Assembly (NCBI RefSeq): GCF_009711935.1 | Contig: NZ_VIKX01000050.1 | Location: 1-59,704, forward strand | Length of the DNA: 59,704 nucleotides | Reading direction: 5' to 3' | Source of the DNA: Dolichospermum sp. UHCC 0259 | GTDB taxonomy: Bacteria; Cyanobacteriota; Cyanobacteriia; Cyanobacteriales; Nostocaceae | Shown: piece after piece, positions 44,337-54,633 of the stretch | Layout of the letters: every line of letters begins with the position of its first letter | Position numbering within the stretch: position 1 is the stretch's first letter | The notes under the pieces: generated by a model | Told to the model about the DNA's origin: nothing | What the model saw: the letters and a program-made list of their open reading frames with translations, nothing else | Database searches by the model: none | Made by a program: the position numbers and the translations under genes

Positions 44337-46985
44337 ATGAACTTTAACCACATTGACAAACACATAGAAATCACACAATCCGGTGATAACAATGTTCAAA
44401 CTAACATCTTTTCCTCCCAACCTACACAACTAGAAGGAAATCCTTTCACACCACCAAAACCCCGTGAGGGTGGATTGTTTGGACGGGAAGACGAATTAGA
44501 AAAACTCCATCAATTATTGCAAAGTGGTAAAAACGTTTGTGTTGTCTCTGGAATGGGTGGAGTTGGGAAAACTGGACTGGTGCGAGAATATGCCAATTTA
44601 ACAGAATGTATATCATTCTTTACTGGTGGAGTCTATTATATTGATGCCAGAGATAGGCAAAATATGGCTGCGGAAATTATCGCTTTGACTAAATGGAGAT
44701 TTAAAGCCGAATTACCAGCCAATTTATCTACTCAACAAATGGTAACGGCTTGTTGGCAACAATGGAAATACCAAACAGAAAATGTATTGTTGATTCTTGA
44801 TGATGTATCTGGGTTAGCTGACATCAAAACCTATTTACCACCAAAAGATTTAGTTTCTCTGCGGTTGTTGATGACTTCGCGGGAAACACCAGATAAACGC
44901 ATTGCGGAAAAGTTAGAGTTACAAGTATTGTCAGAAGCAGCAGCAGTAGATTTATTAGCTGCAATTATTGGACAAGAAAGAATTGATGCAGAACCAGAAC
45001 AGGCTAAACTACTTTGTTATGAGTTAGGATATTTGCCTTTAGCTTTAGAATTGGTGGCATATTATTTAGATGATGAAGACTATCAGGATTTATCACTGTT
45101 AGCAATGCGTGGTAAGTTGCAAGAAAAAGTTAAACATCCTGCACTGTCACCAGAAGAAGTTCCAGGAGGAATGGAAGCACAAAGAGGTTTACAAGCTGCA
45201 TTTGATTTGAGTTGGGAAGAATTGAAACCAGAAGCTAAACATCTCGCTTGTGTGTTTGGCGCTTTTGCAGCTTCTCCTGTTTGTTGGGATTTTGTTACAG
45301 CCATTTATCAACAGTTGCAAGGTGAATCATTTAGTGAGGATGATTTAAAAGACCGTTGGTTAAAATCTTTAAGAAAACTGCATCTGGTGATGACTATTGA
45401 AGAAAATATTTATAATTTACATTTACTTATTCATGACTATTTTAGTGAACATCTAAAACAGCATTTTAATCACAACCAAATTAAACAAGTATATTGTGAT
45501 GTGTTTATTGATTTTGCTAGTAATATTAATGATTTAATCAATCTAGAAACATTTAATTTAATTGAACCACATTTAAAGAAGATGATTGCTTGGTGTGAAG
45601 ATAATGAAAATACTGAATTTACTTTTAGTTTAAACGGTTTAGCTGTACTTTATTATTACCAAGGACGTTATAGCGAAGCTGAACCTCTCTATCTCCAATC
45701 TTTAGAAATCAGAAAACACCAACTAGGTGCTGACCATCCTGCTGTCGCACAAAGTCTTAATAATTTAGCTGTACTGTATAAAGCTCAAGGATGTTACAGT
45801 AAAGCAGAACCACTTTATTTACAATCTTCAGAAATCTGGAAACACCAATTAGGTACTGATAATCTCAGTGTGGCTCTCAGTTTTAACAATTTAGCAGAAT
45901 TGTACAAAGCTCAACGAAATTACAGTAAAGCAGAACCTCTCTATTTGCAATCTTTAGAAATGAGAAAACGCCAACTAGGTGCTGACCATCCTGATGTCGC
46001 ACAAAGTCTCAACAATTTGGCATCACTATATGAACTGCAAGGATATTATAGTAATGCAGAACCTCTCTATCTTCAGTCTTTAGAAATCAGAAAATGTAAA
46101 TTGGGTACTGACCATCCTGATGTCGGACAAAGTCTCAACAATTTGGCACTATTTTTTTATTTACAAGGACGTTATAGCGATGCTGAACCTCTCTATCTTC
46201 AGTCTTTAGAAATCGCAAAATGTCAATTAGGTATTGACCATCCTGAAGTCGCTACTAGTCTTAATAATTTAGCAGGACTGTACTATTCACAAGGACGTTA
46301 TGGCGATGCTGAACTTCTTTTTTTACAATCTTTAGAAATCGAAAAACAAAAATTAGGCACTGATCATCCCAATGTAGCACAATGCCTCAATAATTTAGCA
46401 GAATTGTACAGAATTCAAGAACGTTATACTGACGCTGAACCTCTCTTTTTACAATCTTTAGAAATTAAAAAACGCCAATTAGGTACTGATCATCCAAATG
46501 TAGCACAGGGTCTTAACAATTTAGCATTACTTTATTCTTCTCAAGGACGTTACAACGATGCTGAACCTCTCTATCTTCAGTCTTTAGAAATCAGAAAACT
46601 CCAATTAGGTACTGACCATTTCGATGTTGTTTCCAGTCTCAATAGTTTGGCATTTTTGTATGAAGCGCAAGGTAAATATTCAAAAGCTGAAGATTTAGCT
46701 AAACAAGTATTAGCAATATATCAAAAAAAATTAGGCAATGAACATCCAAGTACGCAAAATGCAATATTTGCAATAAAAGGCTGGCATATACAGAATCTTC
46801 TGCATTGCAATACGGAAATATTAAGTTATGTTCTCCATACACTTGCACAACAAGCAAACTTTCCCGTACTTAATACAGAAACAGCATTAATCTTGCTAGA
46901 AATGATAGAAAGCAATCCTGATCTATTGTCATTTATTCGAGAGTTGTTGCAACAGCAAACAAAAACATCTGATGGCGATATATAA
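44337..46985 (+). CDS. NLR-like protein: amyloid-type motif, NB-ARC ATPase, TPR repeats
   Basis: The supported start is the ATG at 44337 (MNFNHIDKHIEITQ, 882 residues); the frame's earlier start lies in a repeat. Residues 3-28 match the C-terminal motif of the effector-like protein 1.1 kb upstream. An NB-ARC/STAND ATPase follows: GLFGREDEL, P-loop GMGGVGKT (72-79), Walker B LLILDD (151-156), LMTSRE and GYLPLALELV. A winged-helix-like region (about 270-420) leads into eight regular 42-residue TPRs and one diverged repeat (about 442-820, kinesin-light-chain type, AEPLYLQSLEIRKxxLGxxHP). STAND proteins oligomerise when the repeats sense a ligand. There is no fused effector domain, which fits an effector supplied in trans. 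Confidence 0.87.
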   Translation: MNFNHIDKHIEITQSGDNNVQTNIFSSQPTQLEGNPFTPPKPREGGLFGREDELEKLHQLLQSGKNVCVVSGMGGVGKTGLVREYANLTECISFFTGGVYYIDARDRQNMAAEIIALTKWRFKAELPANLSTQQMVTACWQQWKYQTENVLLILDDVSGLADIKTYLPPKDLVSLRLLMTSRETPDKRIAEKLELQVLSEAAAVDLLAAIIGQERIDAEPEQAKLLCYELGYLPLALELVAYYLDDEDYQDLSLLAMRGKLQEKVKHPALSPEEVPGGMEAQRGLQAAFDLSWEELKPEAKHLACVFGAFAASPVCWDFVTAIYQQLQGESFSEDDLKDRWLKSLRKLHLVMTIEENIYNLHLLIHDYFSEHLKQHFNHNQIKQVYCDVFIDFASNINDLINLETFNLIEPHLKKMIAWCEDNENTEFTFSLNGLAVLYYYQGRYSEAEPLYLQSLEIRKHQLGADHPAVAQSLNNLAVLYKAQGCYSKAEPLYLQSSEIWKHQLGTDNLSVALSFNNLAELYKAQRNYSKAEPLYLQSLEMRKRQLGADHPDVAQSLNNLASLYELQGYYSNAEPLYLQSLEIRKCKLGTDHPDVGQSLNNLALFFYLQGRYSDAEPLYLQSLEIAKCQLGIDHPEVATSLNNLAGLYYSQGRYGDAELLFLQSLEIEKQKLGTDHPNVAQCLNNLAELYRIQERYTDAEPLFLQSLEIKKRQLGTDHPNVAQGLNNLALLYSSQGRYNDAEPLYLQSLEIRKLQLGTDHFDVVSSLNSLAFLYEAQGKYSKAEDLAKQVLAIYQKKLGNEHPSTQNAIFAIKGWHIQNLLHCNTEILSYVLHTLAQQANFPVLNTETALILLEMIESNPDLLSFIRELLQQQTKTSDGDI

Positions 46986-47078
46986 AAACAGGTTTGTAAT
47001 GCAATCATAAAATTGTCAGAATCAGGATGTCCAGGATTATAGGATTTACAGGATTATCAGTGTTAAATTACTTGTTCC

Positions 47079-47135
47079 CATGACAACCGACCACTGACAA
47101 CTAGCAACTGACTACTGACAACTGACAACTGACTG
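47079..47135. repeat. heptameric short tandem repeat (ACTGACA type)
   Basis: About seven imperfect ACTGACA/ACTAGCA units lie between the NLR gene and hisF. Confidence 0.75.
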
Positions 47136-47218
47136 ATATTAACCCTCTCTTGTCATCTATTCCCCAATTGCCTTTACAATTTAAATTCCTAGCAATTACC
47201 GGGAGTGAAAAAGTCGTT

Positions 47219-47992
47219 ATGTTGTCTAAAAGAATCTTACCTTGTCTAGATGTCAAGGCCGGCAGAGTTGTGAAGGGAATTAACTTTGTGGATCTTAAGG
47301 ATGCGGGTGATCCTGTAGAACTGGCCAAGGTTTACAATGAAGCCGGTGCTGATGAGTTAGTGTTTCTGGATATTACGGCTACTCATGAAGACAGGGACAC
47401 GATTATTGATGTGGTTTACCGGACTGCTGAACAGGTCTTCATTCCCCTGACTGTGGGTGGTGGGATTCAAACCTTAGAAAATGTTAAAGGTTTGTTAAGA
47501 GCAGGGGCTGATAAGGTTAGTATTAATTCGGCGGCGGTCAGAAACCCAGATTTAATTAATCATGCCAGCGATCGCTTTGGTAATCAGTGTATTGTTGTAG
47601 CTATTGATGCTAGACGTAGACTTGATCCTGAAAATCCTGGCTGGGATGTCTACGTTCGCGGTGGTAGAGAAAATACTGGTATTGATGCCCTTCGCTGGGC
47701 GGAAGAAGTCACAAAACGAGGCGCTGGAGAGTTGTTGGTGACGAGTATGGATGCTGATGGTACTCAAGCTGGTTATGATTTGGAATTGACAAAAGCGATC
47801 GCTAATGCAGTAGAAATCCCCGTCATTGCTTCTGGTGGTGCTGGGAATTGTGAACACATTCACACTGCTTTAACGGAAGGTAAAGCCGAAGCGGCACTTT
47901 TAGCGTCTTTGTTACATTTTGGGAAATTAAGCGTAGCACAAATTAAAACCTATTTGCAAGAACGCCATGTTCCTGTCCGCCTTCCCACTTGA
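47219..47992 (+). CDS. hisF: imidazole glycerol phosphate synthase subunit HisF
   Basis: This 257-residue TIM barrel is the cyclase half of the HisHF synthase of histidine biosynthesis. Catalytic Asp11 ([16 protein letters not shown]) and the second Asp (VVAIDARRR, about 130) are present, as are the phosphate-binding VGGGIQ and VIASGGAG loops. The start at 47219 gives the standard length; the open frame reaches back to 47150, but those 23 residues are not HisF-like. No other his genes are nearby, as is usual in cyanobacteria. Confidence 0.95.
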   Translation: MLSKRILPCLDVKAGRVVKGINFVDLKDAGDPVELAKVYNEAGADELVFLDITATHEDRDTIIDVVYRTAEQVFIPLTVGGGIQTLENVKGLLRAGADKVSINSAAVRNPDLINHASDRFGNQCIVVAIDARRRLDPENPGWDVYVRGGRENTGIDALRWAEEVTKRGAGELLVTSMDADGTQAGYDLELTKAIANAVEIPVIASGGAGNCEHIHTALTEGKAEAALLASLLHFGKLSVAQIKTYLQERHVPVRLPT

Positions 47993-48091
47993 GATCCAAT
48001 ACAGCGACCAACTGCATCTATTGAAGACAAAACACAGTTATCCAAAACAGTGTTAAGATAAGGGTACTTCTATGAAGAAATATTAAGAAAT

Positions 48092-48283
48092 ATGTTGATT
48101 CCTATTTTAATCTTTGATGTCGCACTTGTAGCATGGTCGCTACACCTAATGGAAAAGGCTTATCAGCATAAAGAATTTTCGCTAATGCTCGCTGGTACAC
48201 TGGTGGCATTAGCCGCAGCCGCCATGCTAGTTGTTTACTTTTTGATGGGACACTGCATGAGTTATTTATTACAAGTAAATTAA
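48092..48283 (+). CDS. small two-helix membrane protein
   Basis: This 63-residue protein has two hydrophobic segments (LIPILIFDVALVAWSLHLM and MLAGTLVALAAAAMLVVYFL) and a short charged loop. I do not recognise a family beyond its look of a conserved cyanobacterial hypothetical. It lies 100 bp after hisF on the same strand. Confidence 0.6.
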   Translation: MLIPILIFDVALVAWSLHLMEKAYQHKEFSLMLAGTLVALAAAAMLVVYFLMGHCMSYLLQVN

Positions 48284-48287
48284 ATCA

Positions 48288-48331
48288 GGAGTCAGGAGGA
48301 AGAAGGAAGAAGGAAGAAGGAAGAAGGAAAG
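48288..48331. repeat. short tandem repeats (GAGTCAG and GAAGAAG types)
   Basis: One to two GAGTCAG units and about five GAAGAAG/GGAAGAA heptamers fill part of the 189-bp gap after the small membrane protein gene. Confidence 0.7.
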
Positions 48332-48472
48332 TGGTTGATTTTTGATGATATCAACATTTATTTCTGGCACATTATCCACATTGAATACCCCTAAAATCAC
48401 CGATTAATTGCCATTCTGGAAATCCAGTTGTTATATTAGACTAAATCAATAGTAGTTAAGGATTTAGCAACT

Positions 48473-49159
48473 GTGCGAGATGATTTACAGGGATTGGATA
48501 TTAGTCATGATCAACTTCAAGATGCGACTAACTTACCTGTTGATAATAAATTAATAATTATTACTGATATTATCCAGCAATTCAGTATAAGGTTGCTAAA
48601 AAAAGCTCAAAAAACAGAAATTGCTACTGTGGTTTTCGCCGGACTTGCTATTTCTGTTTGTACTTACCTATTAGTAAAACTATCATCTTGGTTATCACTA
48701 ATTATCTTTATTTTATGGACAAGTGGGAGTATCCAAATATTATTATATTTGTTATGGAAAGGTAAAAGTAAGTTTCTCAAGCAGAATATGACCAATTCTT
48801 TGCGGATTTTATTAAATGATGTGGAAAGATATAATTCCGTGATTAAAGCTATAGATATTAACGACCAAATTGAAGATGTTGGCAATTTAGGAGTAAGTAT
48901 ACAAGAAAGAGAAAAAGTATTATTAGCACTTGAATTAACTAGAAATGATTTAATCCGCGCTTTAAAAACAGAGAGAATTTTGCGAGAAAATAAAAGTTTT
49001 ATTATCACCAATGCTGATTTATTTACCAATAATTTAGCCGCTTTGGCATCAATGCAAATTACCGAAGAAGCCACCGAACATGGTAAATTATTAAATGAAG
49101 CTTTGCAAATTTCCCTAGATGTACAGCGGGAAATGAAAAATTTACAAAGTCAGAGTTAA
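48473..49159 (+). CDS. two-helix membrane protein with helical cytoplasmic tail, unknown
   Basis: This 228-residue protein starts at GTG 48473. A helical N-terminus (about 1-48) leads to two adjacent transmembrane helices (TVVFAGLAISVCTYLLVK and LIIFILWTSGSIQILLYLLW, about 50-95), then a long charged helical region (about 100-228) with coiled-coil character. No known domain is recognised. The layout resembles small membrane scaffolds. It is followed 76 bp later by the DUF1350 gene. Confidence 0.65.
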   Translation: MRDDLQGLDISHDQLQDATNLPVDNKLIIITDIIQQFSIRLLKKAQKTEIATVVFAGLAISVCTYLLVKLSSWLSLIIFILWTSGSIQILLYLLWKGKSKFLKQNMTNSLRILLNDVERYNSVIKAIDINDQIEDVGNLGVSIQEREKVLLALELTRNDLIRALKTERILRENKSFIITNADLFTNNLAALASMQITEEATEHGKLLNEALQISLDVQREMKNLQSQS

Positions 49160-49235
49160 TACTTGAGATATATTCCACCCGACAACACCGAATGGGCGCA
49201 GGCCCTGCGCCCCTACCTCCTGACTCCTATTTAAA

Positions 49236-50009
49236 ATGAACTGGCAAGAAATTAGAGGCAATTGGGTACTTATTCCCCATAATCCTATCGGGGTTATTCA
49301 TTTTTTAGGTGGTGCATTTGTCGCCACTTTACCACATTTAACGTATCGTTGGTTACTGGAAAACTTAGCAGATCAAGGATATGTGATTATTGCCACACCT
49401 TTTGTGAATACATTAGATCATATAGCGATCGCACAATCTGTCCTCCGTAAATTTGAATATACCCTAGAAAAACTACAAGACTCTGGAAAACTCCGCAAAA
49501 TTTATCTTCCCACCTATGGAATCGGACATAGCATGGGTTGTAAATTACATTTACTAATTGGTAGCCTGTTTCCAATTCAAAGGGCTGGTAATATTTTAAT
49601 ATCCTTTAATAACTTTGCTGCCAATGAAGCCATACCATTAGTAGAACAGTTCAATTCCCAATTCAATTCCCAATTAGACATTGAATTTACACCCACACCC
49701 GCACAAACTAACCAAATAGTCCAAGACAGCTATCAGATTCGGCGAAATTTATTAATCAGATTCAATAAAGATACCCTAGATCAATCAGCAAACTTAACAA
49801 TAATTTTACAACAACTCTTTTCTGATATGGTGACAACACAAACCTTATCAGGCACTCATACCACACCTTTAGGACAAGATGTAAAATGGCAACCAGGAAC
49901 TTCCTTCAGTCCCTTTGATGCTTTAGGACAATGGTTAAAGCAAGAAGTTTATCGAGATTTAAATCAATTAAAACAAGTTATATTGTTTTGGTTAAATCCC
50001 CTTTCTTAA
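49236..50009 (+). CDS. DUF1350 family protein, alpha/beta hydrolase fold
   Basis: This 257-residue protein fits DUF1350, found in cyanobacteria and plant plastids. An alpha/beta hydrolase nucleophile elbow is visible (GIGHSMGCK, Ser99), along with the oxyanion-type IHFLGGAF segment near the N-terminus. A catalytic His or Asp is not obvious. It lies 7 bp upstream of the REC-PP2C gene, so the two are likely co-transcribed. No substrate is known. Confidence 0.85.
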   Translation: MNWQEIRGNWVLIPHNPIGVIHFLGGAFVATLPHLTYRWLLENLADQGYVIIATPFVNTLDHIAIAQSVLRKFEYTLEKLQDSGKLRKIYLPTYGIGHSMGCKLHLLIGSLFPIQRAGNILISFNNFAANEAIPLVEQFNSQFNSQLDIEFTPTPAQTNQIVQDSYQIRRNLLIRFNKDTLDQSANLTIILQQLFSDMVTTQTLSGTHTTPLGQDVKWQPGTSFSPFDALGQWLKQEVYRDLNQLKQVILFWLNPLS

Positions 50010-50016
50010 TAATCTC

Positions 50017-51153
50017 ATGTTTGAAATACTAATTATTGATGATGACCGCTCCATTCAAATGTTTCTCAAAAGAATCTTAGAAAAACAAGGTTATCAAGTT
50101 ATTACCGCCAATACGGGAGAAGAAGGAATTTTAAGAACTCTGGACTCCCCTCCAGCCTTAATTATATGTGATTGGATTATGCCGGGATTAAGTGGGATAG
50201 AAGTATGTAATGCCATTAAAAAAGATCCCAAATTATCTACCACATTTTTTATTTTATTAACATCTTTAGATTCCGTCGCCGATAGAGTTAAAGGATTAGA
50301 TGCTGGTGCTGATGATTTTATCTCCAAACCTATCGAACAAAACGAACTGCAAGCAAGAGTTAGAGCCGGTTTACGTCTACATCAATTAAGTCAGGATTTA
50401 CAGACCCAAAAGCTACTTTTAGAAACAGAATTAGCCGAAGCTACAGAATATGTAAAATCCCTTTTACCCCTACCTGTAAATAACCCCCTGAGTATCCAGT
50501 TTAAGTTTTTGCCATCACGCCAACTTGGTGGGGATTGTTTGGACTATAATTGGCTTGATGCTGATACTTTAGCTATTTACCTCCTAGATGTTGCTGGTCA
50601 TGGACTCAAAGCAACTCTTCCTTCCATTTCTGTATTAAATCTCTTACGTTCCCGCGCTCTCAAAGATTTAAATTACTATCAACCGAGTGAGGTATTAGCA
50701 GCTTTAAATAATACCTTTCAAATAAATTATCAAAATGATAAATATTTTACGATTTGGTATGGAGTTTATAATCGAGTTAGTCGGCAGTTAACTTACTCTA
50801 GCGCTGGACATCCACCAGCTATTATCATTTCTGGTAACTCTCCTACTAATACAGAAGTAAAAAGATTAAAAACTCCAGGAATGCCGGTGGGGATGTTTCC
50901 TGAAGCTAAATATGTTGATGCTTATTGTCAGATTGAAAAATCTAGTACCCTTTATATCTTTAGTGATGGTGCTTATGAAATCACTCAATCAAATGGGAAT
51001 CTGTGGAGTTTGGAAGGTTTTACTCAGATTTTAATTAGCTTACAGTATTCTGTTGATAATCAACTAGATTATATACTGGATTACCTAATTAACTTAAACT
51101 CTAAAGATATATTTGAGGATGATTTATCCATTCTTCAAGTTAAATTTGATTGA
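50017..51153 (+). CDS. response regulator with PP2C/SpoIIE phosphatase (RsbU-like)
   Basis: This 378-residue protein has a receiver (1-120; acid pocket Asp8-Asp10, phosphoacceptor Asp52 in ICDWIMPG, Lys in FISKPIE). A coiled linker (about 125-150) follows, then a PPM-type Ser/Thr phosphatase domain (about 165-378) with QLGGDCLDY, LLDVAGHGLKA and FSDGAYE metal-binding motifs. Such proteins dephosphorylate STAS antagonists in partner-switching cascades. A STAS protein gene lies directly downstream on the opposite strand. Confidence 0.92.
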   Translation: MFEILIIDDDRSIQMFLKRILEKQGYQVITANTGEEGILRTLDSPPALIICDWIMPGLSGIEVCNAIKKDPKLSTTFFILLTSLDSVADRVKGLDAGADDFISKPIEQNELQARVRAGLRLHQLSQDLQTQKLLLETELAEATEYVKSLLPLPVNNPLSIQFKFLPSRQLGGDCLDYNWLDADTLAIYLLDVAGHGLKATLPSISVLNLLRSRALKDLNYYQPSEVLAALNNTFQINYQNDKYFTIWYGVYNRVSRQLTYSSAGHPPAIIISGNSPTNTEVKRLKTPGMPVGMFPEAKYVDAYCQIEKSSTLYIFSDGAYEITQSNGNLWSLEGFTQILISLQYSVDNQLDYILDYLINLNSKDIFEDDLSILQVKFD

Positions 51154-51260
51154 TTAAGTAGGTGAACACAATAAAACCAATCTGTGTAAAGAAAAGTAAA
51201 ATCGCCAAAACCCTCTTCACTCTTGCCTTGCCATAACGACAATTTTTAACGCCAACCTAC

Positions 51261-51587
51261 TTAAGTGGCAGAAAGCAAAAGATTTTCAAATGCTTCTTGA
51301 CTAGGAACAATTGTAAATTTGCTATCCATTCCAGTTAATTCAAATAGCATTCTTACTTGCTCATTAATTGAACAAATCACCATCTTTATACCTGATTCTT
51401 GTAAAGCTTTAAATGTTAAAACCAGAGTGCCTAATCCAGAACTATCCATAAAGGTGACATTATGACAATCAACTAAGACAATGGACATTCCACTTTCCAT
51501 TACTTCTGTAATACTTTGTCGAAAGCTTTGAGAACTATTGGCATTGAAGCTCCCACTGATGGCTATCACTTTTACCTGTTGATTCAT
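51261..51587 (-). CDS. STAS-domain anti-sigma factor antagonist
   Basis: This 108-residue single STAS domain of the SpoIIAA/RsbV class carries the phosphorylation site in FMDSSGLGTLV (Ser50). In the unphosphorylated state such proteins bind an anti-sigma kinase or another target. It is convergent with the REC-PP2C phosphatase, 107 bp away, which is the obvious enzyme to dephosphorylate it. No HATPase-type switch kinase is in the window. Confidence 0.92.
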   Translation of the reverse strand: MNQQVKVIAISGSFNANSSQSFRQSITEVMESGMSIVLVDCHNVTFMDSSGLGTLVLTFKALQESGIKMVICSINEQVRMLFELTGMDSKFTIVPSQEAFENLLLSAT

Positions 51588-51781
51588 AATATGCTAATTT
51601 TGATTTATTTAAGAAGGTTCTGATTTTGGTTTTATCAGTATATCTTAACGTTAAATTGAATAAAGACATTTTGTACACAAAAATATTGAGCAATTTTTCG
51701 TGACGTATTTATTCCGGTTTCTTATAACACAAAATAGTGATCCTTGAGAGCGTTTTTGGTAGATTGAGTTGCAACGAATAA

Positions 51782-52450
51782 TTATATGGGACTGACTCTA
51801 GCTCGGTATAAAAGCTGATCATGTTGCATATAACCTGGATAACGGACTTTAATCATTTCTCCTGGTTGTGCTGTTCCCGCCAATAACTGATGAAATTGTG
51901 GATTATAGGGAATTTGGTCGCCGACAGATGCGATCGCTTTTACGTTCCAATCCTGTAATAATCTTTCTAGAGGCGTATCTACCAAAGGTAGTATTTTTAC
52001 TGCTGATAACTGGTGATCCTCCCTGGCTCTTTGTGCTGCCATTGGCCATTGTAATAGTAAAGATTCCAATATTTGTAAACTCGACCGCTGAAATTCCCGT
52101 TTTAATACTTCTCGTTGTTCTAACATTGACAATGTTAATCTTTGATGCTCAGACTGTAAATCCGTGATTTGCTTTAATAAGTCTATGTTTTTATGAGAGG
52201 AATGAGTTTTATTGCAACTTGAGAATAAACCATCAACACCAAAAGTTTCTACCAACTCCATCCAAGATATCTGTAAAATCTCTGACAGTTTTACCAATAC
52301 TTCCATCCGCATCTTTCCAATTTTCCCCCTCCGCAACTGCAAAATTTGCCATTGGGAAACACCAGCAGCACGACTTAAAGCGTTAAAACTATCACAACCA
52401 ACTTTTTGCATTAAATTTCGCAAATTATCAGTTAAGTCAACTTGCGCCAT
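51782..52450 (-). CDS. HTH - GrpE-like fusion protein
   Basis: This 222-residue protein has an XRE-type helix-turn-helix (about 15-65, FNALSRAAGVSQWQILQLRRG), a coiled coil (about 86-120) and a C-terminal GrpE-like part. The latter has the conserved AAQRAREDHQLSAVKILPLV helix and a beta region PGEMIKVRYPGYMQHDQLLYRARV. GrpE swaps nucleotide on DnaK; joining it to an HTH suggests a regulator that talks to an Hsp70. This fusion occurs in other cyanobacteria, from memory. It is not the housekeeping grpE, which sits with dnaK. Confidence 0.8.
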   Translation of the reverse strand: MAQVDLTDNLRNLMQKVGCDSFNALSRAAGVSQWQILQLRRGKIGKMRMEVLVKLSEILQISWMELVETFGVDGLFSSCNKTHSSHKNIDLLKQITDLQSEHQRLTLSMLEQREVLKREFQRSSLQILESLLLQWPMAAQRAREDHQLSAVKILPLVDTPLERLLQDWNVKAIASVGDQIPYNPQFHQLLAGTAQPGEMIKVRYPGYMQHDQLLYRARVSPI

Positions 52451-52998
<548 letters not shown>

Positions 52999-54576
52999 AT
53001 GAAAATATTTATTTGGCGTTCTTCCTACAGATTAATAACAACCTTGTGCTTATTGGGATTGGCTGCCGCATCAGAACCCGTAAGCAAAAACCAGGATGTA
53101 AAATTGCAAATTGGTATTGTCCAACGGTTTGGGGCTAAACCCACAGACAAGTTAGAATTATCTCCCACAAAAGGCGATCGCTTAACATTAAAATTTGCAG
53201 TAGGTAATCAGCAACAAACCCTAGTTACAGACAAACCCATCCAGTTAGCAACAGTCATGCAGCCCTTAACCCAAACAGTGGTTCAGGAAGTATTAGTCCT
53301 GGGTGACTTTCGCACCTTTGAAACGGCGGAAGATAGCGCTAATCGCTGGCGTTCGCTGGGGATAGAAGTGGAAATATCTCAACCAGAACGTTGGCAAGTA
53401 TGGGCAAAACGGGACGTTTACAGCACTCCTTTAATTCGCCGCTTACTATTAAAAAGTATAGAAACATCCGGTGATAAAAATGCTTACTTAGCAACCAATA
53501 TTTTATCAAAAGTCCCTAAAATTACTTGGGTAGTAAATGGTAAAAATTATAGTCCTAATTATCTAGAAGTAACTGCGGATAAGGAATTGGTCAAAGTCAG
53601 TACCGACAAAAAACTCGAATCAAAGCGTGTCTACCCAGGAAAAGTGACCTTACAGCCTAACGCCTATGGGCATTACACCTTAGTGAATACTGTCCCCTTG
53701 GAAACTTATGTGCGAGGAGTTTTACCCCATGAAATTGGCACAAATGCGCCAATGGCAGCCCTAGAAGCACAAGCGATTATTGCTCGCACCTATGCTTTGC
53801 GAAATGTTCGCAGATTTGCGGTAGATAATTATCAGTTATGTGCGGACACTCATTGTCAAGTTTATCAAGGACTGAGCGGAATTGCTAAAAATACAGATCA
53901 GGCGATCGCCACAACCAGAGGTCAGATCCTCACTTATAATAATGAAATAGTTGATGCTTTGTATTCTTCCACGACAGGTGGCGTTACCGCTAACTTTAGT
54001 GATATCTGGAATGGAGAAGATCGTCCCTATTTAAAACCGGTCATAGATGCTGCTAATCAAAATCTTTGGAACTTATCAAGTCAAAATTTAGCAAATGATC
54101 GTAACTTCGAGAAATTTATCAATCTGAAAGCCGGATTTAATGAAAGTAAATGGGATGTATTCCGTTGGCACAGAGAAACGGACATCAATAGAATTACCAA
54201 AGACTTGCAAAAGTTTTTACAAGCAAAAAAAAGCCCCTATAGCAAATTCAAAAAAATTCAAGCCATGTCCGTCGTTCAACGCAGTTCCAGCGGCCGGATT
54301 TTAAAACTGGCTGTAAAAACAGATATCGGCGTTTTTACCTTACAAAAAGATGAAGTTCGCAGTGCCTTTGCTGCCCCCATTAGCACGCTTTTTTACATTC
54401 AACCACTGAATAAAGGACAAACGGATCTGTGGGGATATGCTTTTATTGGTGGTGGTTTAGGACATGGCGTGGGTTTAAGTCAAACAGGCGCTCAGAATCT
54501 AGCCAAACTGGGTTGGTCTAGTTCCAAGATTCTGGAGTTCTATTATCCGGGGACTAAAATTAAAGCAAATAGGTAA
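52999..54576 (+). CDS. SpoIID/LytB domain protein
   Basis: This 525-residue exported protein has an N-terminal signal (LITTLCLLGLAAA) and a long N-terminal domain with SPOR-like character (about 60-150). The SpoIID domain (about 215-520) shows the typical PLETYVRGVLPHEIG, AALEAQAIIARTYAL, YQGLSG and GLGHGVGLSQTGAQNLAKLG motifs. SpoIID proteins are lytic transglycosylases that act on denuded glycans; the catalytic Glu is expected in PHEIG. In a cyanobacterium it may serve cell-wall remodelling or septum work. Its last 20 codons are duplicated 575 bp downstream. Confidence 0.9.
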   Translation: MKIFIWRSSYRLITTLCLLGLAAASEPVSKNQDVKLQIGIVQRFGAKPTDKLELSPTKGDRLTLKFAVGNQQQTLVTDKPIQLATVMQPLTQTVVQEVLVLGDFRTFETAEDSANRWRSLGIEVEISQPERWQVWAKRDVYSTPLIRRLLLKSIETSGDKNAYLATNILSKVPKITWVVNGKNYSPNYLEVTADKELVKVSTDKKLESKRVYPGKVTLQPNAYGHYTLVNTVPLETYVRGVLPHEIGTNAPMAALEAQAIIARTYALRNVRRFAVDNYQLCADTHCQVYQGLSGIAKNTDQAIATTRGQILTYNNEIVDALYSSTTGGVTANFSDIWNGEDRPYLKPVIDAANQNLWNLSSQNLANDRNFEKFINLKAGFNESKWDVFRWHRETDINRITKDLQKFLQAKKSPYSKFKKIQAMSVVQRSSSGRILKLAVKTDIGVFTLQKDEVRSAFAAPISTLFYIQPLNKGQTDLWGYAFIGGGLGHGVGLSQTGAQNLAKLGWSSSKILEFYYPGTKIKANR

Positions 54577-54633
54577 TTGGGGAATTGGTAAAAGTCTGAC
54601 TCAGTAGCCAATTCCCAATCCCCTTTCTAAAAC

